From: Engraulis encrasicolus | Taxonomy: Eukaryota > Chordata > Actinopteri > Clupeiformes > Engraulidae | Direction of reading: 5' to 3' | Assembly: GCF_034702125.1 (NCBI RefSeq) | Contig: NC_085861.1 | Span: 4,141,645-4,205,644, forward strand | Length of the DNA: 64,000 nt | Notes under the pieces: generated by a model | What the model was told of the DNA's origin: nothing | Databases searched by the model: none | Seen by the model: the letters and a program-made list of their open reading frames with translations, nothing else | Part shown: positions 12,138 to 22,968 of the stretch, piece after piece | How the letters are laid out: every line of letters begins with the position of its first letter | Position numbering within the stretch: the first letter of the stretch is position 1 | Position numbers and translations under genes: made by a program

Positions 12138-12766
12138 AACATATCCTTAGCTGCTGCCCAAGAGCACTGGGAGAGGGACGCTACCGGTGGCGCCATGACC
12201 AAGTGCTACGCGTCATTGCAGAGGCCATCAGCACAGGGATCTCCACCAGCAAACACCAACAACCAGCAAGGCAGGCCATCGCCTTTGTTAAGGCTGGGGA
12301 GAAACCACAGCAGCTAAGGAGACAACCAGGGGGGCTGCTGGCAACAGCCAGGGACTGGCAGTTGAAGGTTGACCTAGGGAGACAGCTCAAATTTCCAGAG
12401 AACATCGCAGTGACCACACTCAGGCCAGACATGGTCCTGGTGTCGGAAACAACAAGGCAAGTGGTCCTGCTGGAGTTGACTGTCCCCTGGGAAGACAGGA
12501 TGGAGGAGGCTTTTGAGAGGAAGAGGGCCAAGTATGAGGAGCTGGCAAGTGAATGCCGAAGCAGGGGATGGAAGACCCGATGCAACCCCATCGAGGTCGG
12601 GTGCAGAGGTTTTGCTGGCCAGTCTCTCATCAGGGCGCTGAAGATGCTGGGACTGAGAGGACTGCAGAACAGAAAAGCCATCAGAAACATCAGTGACGCA
12701 GCGGAGAAGGCGTCCAGATGGCTGTGGATCAAGCGGGGCGATCCGTGGACAAATAAATGCTCTTAA
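12138..12766 (+). pseudogene. LINE restriction-like endonuclease domain
   Basis: The frame resumes with the second half of the zinc knuckle (HILSCC) after the duplicated AACATAT. It then runs to LRPDMVLVSETTRQ and LLELTVPWEDRM, the PD...E-x-T core of the restriction-like (PD-(D/E)xK) endonuclease of R2-group LINEs, with following Lys and Arg residues in ERKRAKYEEL. It ends at a stop near 12766. This domain makes the first-strand nick at the target. Catalytic residues look intact. It is separated from its RT only by the foldback insertion. Confidence 0.9.
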
Positions 12767-12900
12767 GACACAAGCCGGGGCTTGATCACCCCCGGTTGGG
12801 TCCCCTGGTGAGGGTGTATGTTGTGAGACCCGAAACACCCAATGATCGCAGGTCACAACACTGATGATGTGTCTTGAGTTGCACAGTAGTGTATGTTAGA

Positions 12901-13104
12901 ACTACTGTACTGTACTCTACTCTACTGTACTCTAGACTACTCTACTCTACTCTACTCTACTGTACTGTACTCTACTGTACTGTACTGTACTCTACTCTAC
13001 TCTACTCTACTCTACTCTACTGTACTGTACTCTACTGTACTGTACTGTACTCTACTCTACTGTACTCTTCTGTACTCTAGACTACTCTACTCTACTGTAC
13101 TACA
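12901..13104. repeat. (TACTS)n pentanucleotide satellite, right part
   Basis: Continuation of the array at 5166-5327, starting directly after the LINE 3' UTR. An internal segment of about 60 bp is itself duplicated (12951-13010 and 13011-13060). Confidence 0.95.
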
Positions 13105-13143
13105 CTGTTATGTAATGTTCTGTGATGTAGCCCACTGTATTCT

Positions 13144-13357
13144 TTTTTTTTTAAAGATATGTTTATTGATTTCACATATAAAAGTACAATTAACATTGAA
13201 AGCTTCAATTTCCTTTTTTTTTTCTTTCAAACAAACATTTTCATTCCCCCATCCCCTCTCCCCTCCTCACTACATACAATACAGTGTGTATATAACAATA
13301 TGGTTAAATAAGCTACTTTCACAAATGTATAAACACATGTCCCTTCCACTGGCAACC
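13144..13357 (-). mobile_element. Poly(A) retroinsertion with 15-bp target duplication
   Basis: Flanked by identical 15-bp copies of AGCCCACTGTATTCT (13129-13143 and 13358-13372). On the minus strand it ends in CAATAAACATATCTTT plus an A-run, so it was copied by LINE machinery. No coding region remains. It could be a 5'-truncated LINE-1-like 3' end or a fragment of a cellular transcript. Confidence 0.85.
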
Positions 13358-13598
13358 AGCCCACTGTATTCTAATGTAATGTTATGTAGGCCTACTGTAT
13401 ATTCATGGATTATAAAACTCTGCTAGCATTTATACCACATTGCCATTAAAAATATAAACTAAGCGCACACTTTATTTATTTCCTTTTTTTACATATAAAA
13501 CTGACAGACTCCAATTCAATGGCATATGCAGGTTCGTGTGTAGTTATTTGGCAGGAGTGTGGGTTTGGGGCAGATCTTGAGCTCTCCTCCTCAGGCCC

Positions 13599-13652
13599 TC
13601 AGCTCTTGGTGTAAGCAGGAGGCTCCACAGTGGGTGGGAAGGCAGCAGGTGT
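13599..13652 (-). CDS. MS4A copy 1, last coding exon
   Basis: 17 codons, TPAAFPPTVEPPAYTKS, and TGA after acceptor TTTCCAG. The PPAY sequence fits a WW-domain binding motif, common in such tails. Confidence 0.82.
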   Translation of the reverse strand, partial: TPAAFPPTVEPPAYTKS

Positions 13653-16600
13653 CTGGAAAAGGAATACACAGGAAGGAAGCAGGTTGATCTACACCCCACA
13701 CATTCATTTAATAATAGACGGCCTGAGCTTTCTTTTGTAAGGTGCACATGCTGTATGTTTATATATTTTATGTGTGTACAAACACGACATGTGGATGTGG
13801 ACATGTGGATGTGTGGCTTTAAAGGAACAGTCCACCCTTTTTTGATTTTTACATATTTGCAGTATTTCCCAGCATTATTCATGAATGTGCATATCATTTT
13901 CGATTATGTGTTTCCATTGCCTAGTTTAACAGTAGCCTATAGCCAAATTAAGCGTAGCAATACAAGTCTATGGGGGCAAACAAAACATCATCAAATGTAC
14001 AAATAAAGTACAGTAGTTTAGAATTAATGTTAATTGTGCAAGTGCAAAACAGCTATTTAATCTTGTCCTGTGATCATTTGTGGCTTGATGCTAATGCCTC
14101 CATTCACTTCCAGTGATTATGCTAAGCTATGCTAATAATTCTGATCCAATAAATCTAAGTGTTGAAAAAACTGAGAAGAAAATGATATGCACATTCATGA
14201 GTAATGCTTGGAAATACTGCAAATATGTGAAAAGGAGAGTTTCATACATTTATTTAATTACAGATGGTCTGAGCTTTCATTTGTAAGGTGCAGATGACCC
14301 ATATGCGGATAATTTTAAGATGTGGATTTAGAAAATAAAAAATCTGTTTACGTATACCTGTAAACACAACATGCAGATAAAAATAAAAAGAAAACTCAAT
14401 TGTGACGTTTTAGCCCCCTGAAAGGGATATTTTAAAATCTGTATTTTTAAAGTATCCATACGTATTAAGAGCTTCTAAATGTACCTGTTGTACTTCTGAG
14501 GTGATCAGTGGAGTAGCTGACAGTTGGAGAGGTGGACAGAAGGGGGCACCGGGTTTGGAAGGTACATCGCCTGCGGCAAACCAAGACAGAAGATATAATA
14601 AGATATAACTATGTATAACCTACTGTACCTATAGGAGCTGGGTATTTGCTGTAAATGTCATGAGCTAATATCACGGTGGTGGCTTGAATGAACAGAGATG
14701 CATCTCCCTATTATCAAACATAGGCTATTGTCTACCTTTAGGACTTGTGATATTCAACAGCCATTTTCAAATCATGCAATGCATTCAGGGAAGAAAATGA
14801 CATCATATGACTACTGATGGTAGGCCTATCTATTGGCTGTAACGGACGGTTTGGGTGCGGCACGTCTTTCTTGATCAGATGCAACCAGATTATGTCATTT
14901 TTGACAACAACTTTAAGAAAACAACTTTTGATGTTTTCAAATCACATGTATGTACAGCTGACACCGAGATAAATCTTATGAGACGGCGTACTAGCCCTGG
15001 GACCATTATAATGGAATTTAATGCTCTAAATATCCAAAAGGCAAAGCACTGTACTGCCTGACTTTTATTACATCACATTACATTAGTATTTAGCAGACGC
15101 CTTTGTTCAAAGCGACTTAAAAGGAGCAATTCAGACAAGAACAGGGTAAGGCACAGTGTACAGTTGCAACACTGATATTGTCCTACAAAGAGTAAAGAAG
15201 AGGACAATGCATTAAAAAGTAGCAAAAAGTAAACAAAGACCTCAAGGTACAGTGTAGTTGCAACACTGACAACATTGTCAAACACAAGGTAATAGAAGCA
15301 ACATTAAATAATAGGAAGGTAACAAGGCAAATTGGATAATAAGCAAGACATCTAGGCGCAGTGTACAGTTGCAACACTGACAACATTGTCAAACACAAGG
15401 TAATAGAAGCAACATTAAATAATAGGAAGGTAACAAGGCAAATTGGATAATAAGCAAGACAGCCTTTTACTATCTATTGGTCCAGGCCTCTTTACCTGAG
15501 GGTTCAGTGAAGCAGCAGTCTGATGGGTGGTCGGAATAGAGGAGTATGCCTGGAGCGGCATGTATCTCACCTGCTACAAAACCAAATACAAACAAGCAAT
15601 AATAACAATAATGAGTTAATAATCAGTTGACTGCATGTGACAGATGTGGACAGCAGGGGGCGCTATTGGGCAACATTGGTTTACAGTGATAATGGCTTAC
15701 CTCATAGCAGCAGGTGGCTTTGCAGGCAAAGGCTGACACACAAATGGAGACAATGAACTCAAGCACTGACAACACCAGCATCACCCCTGCAATACCCAGT
15801 GCCCTGGTCTGTGGTAGGGGAGGAAACACAAATACGTTACAATTCGAAGAGGGGATGTCTGCGCTTCAGCCTTGGTGGTGCTCACCGCCGAGGACAGCAG
15901 TAAGACAAGCTGGGCTACTTCACAGTGACTAGACCCAGAGATGACTGGAGCACTCAGCAACTTTTTTAGAGGGTTTTTATGTTGGTGCACAAAATGACTG
16001 ACGTTTCGGCGCACCTGCGCCTTCCTCAGAGTCAAACCATACTGGTGATACCACAGTCAAAATAAAGACATCTTCCCTCCCTTCTGCTTTGGCATTGGTT
16101 CTTCAGAAGGGGGTGGGTGTATGTAGTAGTTAACCAGTAAGGGCACTCATGGTAGATCTAACAGTTTTCATTTGTCAGTAAAAAATAAACTGAAGGTGAA
16201 AATAAATCAAAGTGAAAATAATCATTATGGGCCAGAGCATTCTAAACACCCAAGTGGACACAGTTAAACAAAAAACAAACAAAATAAAATGAAACATTCT
16301 CAAAGAAAACATGAGAGACAAAGTTCCTCGTTAAGTCCATGGGGTTCCACTGTGTTAAGTGTGTAGATCCAGAAGGCTTCTCTTCTCAGTAGGAGTTTGA
16401 CCACGTCACCACCTCTTTGGGGAGGTGTAATGCTGTCTATTCCCCAGAATTTAAGCGAAGCGCATGAGCCATGATTCACCTTTGCATTTCGTCTCTTTAC
16501 AAATATGTTACAACTTTTACAGCTGTGGAGGACAGTGACGAGGGTCATTTATGTATCTGTACTTTTACTCAGAACTTTTAGTTGGTTAGACTTAATACAG

Positions 16601-19600
16601 AATAACTATAATAAATAATAATAAAAGATAAAAGAATAATAAATAATAAAAGAAAAACATAAAGATGTGTAGTTTTCAGGCATGTAAAAATACAGGATCC
16701 AAAAAGACATTTTTAACAAATTAAAATTAAGAGACACAAGAAAAGTTCATAATTAAATTATTATAATAGTCCAACAAGAATCTTTAGCTCTGATTTGTTT
16801 CGTAATGATACTTAGTTACTTAGATGTACAATAATATCTAATACATTTTAATTTAAGACTGTTAATTAACACACAGTTATTAACACACAGAGTTCGAAAT
16901 ATTGGCATTTTCAGACTTTATCTTTCATTTTGCAGCCATGTGGAAAACACGGTGTCGCAAACGCTGATATCCAAGTGCAGAGATACAATCAGTAAAGTAG
17001 TAATGTCCAGTGTATCCACCCATGCCTGCAGTTCACCTAGAGGGCGCTGTCGAGACAGCGCAGCCCATTCATTCGAAGGGAGTCTGCATTCACTCGTTGG
17101 CGCCCCTAGAGTGCAGTACCACCCGGAAAAGTAGTGAGTAGACACACTGGACATACTTCTTTGCTGATTCTATCTCTGCTCTTGGATATCAGCGGTTGCG
17201 ACACTTCTCTGTGCCTGGATTTACATGTCAACAACCCCGCGACTCTACGGAATGAACATTTAAGTAATTTTGAGGCCCGCAAATGGGTGGAAGGAACGGG
17301 TTTATAAGGATGGCTAATTCGATGCCCTGATTGACCACAGCAAAAGCCCCATCAGCGAATCGTATATGAGAGTGAGATAAAGCAGGAAGGTTCTTTTCCG
17401 GTATCCACTTTACGTTGGGTGAACGCCCCTTTAGGAGACCTTCGATTAGGAGACCTTCTGAGTTTTGAGAATAAATGGAGTCCCCTTAGCGCTGTAGATG
17501 GAGGTAGCGCACGTCTTGTGCAAACACCACGAAAAGAGAAGAAGAAGGAGGGACAACGCCCCCTTAGGAGACCACATTTTGAGCACACGCTTTTGCATTG
17601 AGTGGGCATGTTTCGATTCCTCTTATTATATATCCAACCTCTTTGGCCCTATGTTAGCATTGGCTAACTAGAGCTTGACTTCGGATTGCAGGGGACCTAT
17701 GAGGGTGAAGTAGGTGGCAAAAGTTATCGCTCATCACTAGTTAACACTACATAACCCATTTCACACCGGATTACCCTTTTAATATACATATAATATCCTA
17801 AAATAATCTTTCCTCCTGTTTCCACATTTGAAAAGAATACCATATTTGTATATTGAGCAGTTTGTGGTGAATTTGTCAACTCCATAAGATTTTGCATGTC
17901 AACTCCATTAGAAAATCTTATGGAGTTGACTCTTATGGAGTTGACAAATCAATCTACTTTTCATAATAACACATGATTTTCTAACAGAAATCATCTGGTA
18001 CATCAGCAGTTGCTTAAGGACTTGCCAATAAAGTTATTCTAAGCTTTTATTATACGAAATACTGAAAAAACTTTTTTTTTATGCATTATGGTGTTGACAC
18101 ATTATGGTTGTGACGTAGGTGGTCTTCCTAAAGATGCATTGATAAAATCAAATATTAAATGTGACCTTAACAGAACAGTGTCTCCATGGCATTTATACCA
18201 AACAGAAAGTAGTACCAGGCTGCTTAGAGTGTGAGCTGACCACAATAATGGTAGATTTTTTTGTATTTAAAAAAAATCTTACGGTGTTGACTAAAAGTCC
18301 GGACACATGTTCAATAGTTTAAAAAGTATATAAAAAGGTTTATACAACTTTTTATATACATGTTTGATTAATTATCCAAAATAATTGTTGTCAGTAGCTA
18401 TGAAGTTTGTTATATTTTATTTTAACCAATTATTATGGTATTGTCAAATTCTAAATCCTGCTTTCGGACATGGTGTTTTGAAGGTACTGATGACAGACTG
18501 CAATTAGTAAAATAAAAAAATAAAACTATATGAATATGAAATCATGTGTTATTGTACAAAACTTCTTCTTCTATCATTCCAGCTATTTTATTTGCAATTT
18601 TTAATTACATTTTAAGCACAAACATGAGTTTTATCTCCCGGACATGGTTTGTCCCATCTCTCAAGAATCCCTGTTTCATTATTATTGAGTAATATTTAAT
18701 TCAATTAATCATACTCATACTCCAGTAAATAGGGGCTTCCAACACTAGGTATAAACAGGCCGCATAAAATGCACAATTTTAAGACTGTGATGAGTACCTG
18801 GTTTCCTCTACAGATGTAGTGGTTGTAGCTGTATCTGTAGTCACTGTCAGGGCAGCTATAGGAGCCGATGAAAACGAAATCAATACTGTGCATAATGATG
18901 GCAATCCCTGCGGTGATCGTGCTGAAGATGTTCATCCCCAGTGATGCTCTGACCTGCGTGAACACATGACCTTTATTATGAAACAGAGTTAATGGCATTT
19001 GAATTATACAATGTGGACCGCCTCACACAGTATGAACACTGTACAGTATAGAAGTGAAGAGATGACATCAGATCAGCCACAGTAGTATGAAGTCACTATC
19101 ATGTTAATTGCCAAAGACCACCAATAGTTTATTGATTATATTTAAAATTTATTTTTAATGTACAATTAAAACGAATAAAAAATATGAAACAGTAAACATA
19201 CTGTATGTATAGAGGCTTCAGTAAGACTTTATAATATTGTCTGCTTATAAAGACTTAGTAAATAATTAACTAATGATAAACAAAACATTAACACATTTGT
19301 TTTATTATTCACTAAATTCCATTCATGCTGTATAAAATATCTATAAGTAATATGTTCAAGATTTTACAAACCTTATAACAGAGTGTTTGTATTCATTTAC
19401 AAACAATTTGTAAATGTTTGATAAAGATAAACATAACATTTCTCAGTCGTTTAAAAAAATTAAATAATGTTTTGTTCCTCTTTTGTTCATTATGTGTTAT
19501 TAATGCTTTATAAGCATATAAAGTGTTCCCGAAACTTCTATTGTACACATATTATTAGAAATTGAAATAGTAGGGTTAGACCGTCTGAAATACTCACCAA

Positions 19601-20310
19601 GCACAAATTCGGGGACTTACTGGCTCCTACAGTAAGTCCACCTGCGACCATGTACTGAAATGAAAAACAGAACATCATTTTAATTTATTATCAAAACTGA
19701 ACAGAATGAATAGACACACTATAGAAATAGAAACCGTATTCTTTCTATCTGGAGATTTTAAAACAGGGCATATAGATGGCATATAGCAGTGGTTCTCAAC
19801 TGGAATAGTCTTGAGACCCACAATTTCCCGTGGTCAATAGGTTGTGACCCAAACTGTGTGTCGCGCCGTCAGATTCTTCCAATAATAACAAAAAAATATT
19901 ACCATGCATTTCATAATATGCATTATTATTTGCATTGTATGCTGATATACAATGTGTCTTATGAAGTAGTGGAGAGGAAAAGGCCTATTAACCATGTTTC
20001 ACTCTGTCTTCGACATCATAGTCATTTTTAGTGCATTGCATCACAGCTCCGCGACCCACCCAGGAACCCTCCGCGACCCACTTTTGGGTCCCGACCCACC
20101 AGTTGAGAATCACTGGCATATTCCATAGGGCTTTGTGATGTAAATGTGGCAATAAAGGGAATAGCTAAGATCGCACTCTTCTTTTTCTTCATTCTGTTTC
20201 TTTTTATTCACACATTGCAGGGTCAGACAGAGGTTTCGGCTGCTAGAGCCTTCATCAGTGTTGCCTGTCTGACCCTGCAATGTGTGAATAAAAAGAAAAA
20301 GAAAAAGAAA

Positions 20311-20386
<76 letters not shown>

Positions 20387-22902
20387 TATTAATCCCCAAG
20401 GGGAAATTGAGTACCACCTGGTCATACACACAACACATAACAGGAAGACAGGACAAATACATAATAAATAAGAGCTAAGAAATAAATAAAAAAATAAAAT
20501 AAAATAAAATAAAAACAGTCCATCATAAAAACACACAAAGAATCTCAACAACATTATAAAACATTAAAAAGTCACTCAGCAGCTGTTGTCAAAAATTCTG
20601 ATAGCTGCAGGAATAAAAGATCTTCTAAACCTTTCGGTGGAGCATCTCGGTAGGAGGAGTGAGTGTGAGTGTGATCTATTCCCTTTGTTACTTGATGACT
20701 TCAGAGACGCACCAACTAGGCTGAAGAGCGCGGTGTGTGGAAGATAACTTTGTGATATAAATTTGGCCAAAGGTTTGTTGGTTATATCTGCATACCTAGA
20801 TACGGTACCTTGAACTAGTATGCTGAAGGCCTAATTGGCATAACACCAATATATTGTGGTATATTCGTCTATCACAGGGTTGGTTCTAGTCAGTTTGATG
20901 CAGGTTGCACACTTACTACTAGACCTACTACTACTACTACTACTACTACTACGTACTACTACCAAATATTATTTTAATTATAATCCTAGAATGGACTGTC
21001 TCTCTGCTACTACTACAACTTAGGAATTGGCATCTGTAAGAATAGCATTGTAAATTTTACAGAGCACATTTTATTCATTACCTACATGTACCGATTGCCC
21101 ATGAATAATCATTTTCAATGTAAAGTTGAATGTTTTGTTTTGCTTGGTATTCTAATTTTGTGGGACTTTTGCATAGGGTGTTTGGTGCCTCTAAGACATT
21201 TGGCGACATAGTTGTCTGCCTATGCCTATCACCAACCCTGGTCTATTGTCTACATATGCTACACAAAATACATTATAGGCCATATATTGCCTAGCCTGGC
21301 GACGCCATCCTATGTACTCCACCCAAAGATTTTGGTTCCGCACCTAGTCTGGCGAAACCCTCCTAGCTCAGTTCGCTCACTGTTTAGCCAATCAGCAAAC
21401 AGTTGAGAGTGGTGACACAGAACTCACCCGCAAAGTCCGTTACTGATCGGTTAAGGTAACACTATTCAGTTCAGTTCAGTTTGGTTTATTTCATAGGGAC
21501 AGATACACATTATGTAGGCTATGCAAGCCCAACAGAATAGCATCATAGCATTTATAGCCTTGGGTAATTTCCAATGCCCGTCCCTATATTCACACTACAT
21601 TCACAGTGACTCGATGACTCCCCCCTACATAAACAGTTCTCTGATCAGATATGTAGGTTAGGTGATGAGGCGGTCGTGACGAATGGCGACGAGTGGCGAG
21701 TGCGCTGCATTTGATGTCATGGCGATTCTATGGCGGCGGGAGTTACGTTCATCATGTTAGTGTTTAGCTTACGCAGGCTATTTGAGCAGTGAATGGTTGC
21801 CAGACGGTGGAATTGTAAAATAGGCTATAAATATATCTAGCGACCGCATATAGAAAATACAGTGTTGATTTATCCTTCGATTCTCAATATCTACATACAT
21901 AAGTGTCAGAATAAAGAGCATTTTAAGGTAGTAACTTGGGTGGCAGCCATGTTTGTTTCCCTGTTGAGAGGGAGGTGGTGCACAGCATCTTGGGTATAAG
22001 GGCCTCTACACATTGGCTCCGACAGCACTGCGGAGCACTTTCGCTTCCGACTCAATTCTGACCCCCAAACCAAATTTCACACGAACATAGCATGGATAGT
22101 CAATGGGCGACTCCGACAAAATAGAACTCGCCTCTAATCGCTTACCGACATCCACGAATGTCCGTGGACGTCGGCGCCGGTGTGCGGGGTTGTATTGACA
22201 ACAATGGAATCTAACTTTGGGGGAGCAGTGCTCCACACTTTGGCGGAGCCGATGTTTGAAGGCCCTTAGACGGCACCAAGTCAGCATCTGATGTTGCCCT
22301 CAACATATCCACTATAGAAATAGAAACATTATTCTTTCTATCTGGATATTTTAAAACAGGGCATATAGATGGCATATAGCAGTGGTTCTCAACTGGAATA
22401 GTCTTGAGACCCACAATTTCCCGTGGTCAATAGGTTGTGACCCAAACTGTGTGTCGCGCCGTCAGATTCTTCCAATAGTAATAAAAAAATATTACCATGC
22501 ATTTCATAATATGCATTATTATTTGCATTGTATGCTGATATACAATGTGTCTTATGAAGTAGTGGAGAGGAAAAGGCCTATTAACCATGTTTCACTCTGT
22601 CTTCAACATCATAGTCATTTTTAGTGCATTGCATCACAGCTCCGCGACCCACCCAGGAACCCTCCGCGACCCACTTTTGGGTCCCGACCCACCAGTTGAG
22701 AATCACTGGCATATACCATAGGCCTTTGTGATATAAATTTGGCAATAAAGGGAATAGGTAAGATCACACTCTTCTTTTTCTTTTTTCTTTTTCTTTTTAT
22801 TTATCCATTGCTGGGTCAGACGTTTCGGCTGCAAGAGCCTTCATCAGTGTTGCCTTGCAATGTGTGAAGAAAACGAAAAAGAAAAAGAAAAAGAAAGATG
22901 AA

Positions 22903-22968
<66 letters not shown>

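Noticed and set aside
12874..13426. Open frames rich in Leu-Tyr-Cys-Thr over the TACTS array
   Set aside because: A pentanucleotide repeat without stops reads open in all frames. The same type of frame appears at 63573-63860 and at the start of the LINE frame at 5113. No protein is implied.
16918..17154. Short frames at 16918-17154 in both strands
   Set aside because: They arise from the palindromic element and have no homologue in copy 2, where one arm is missing.
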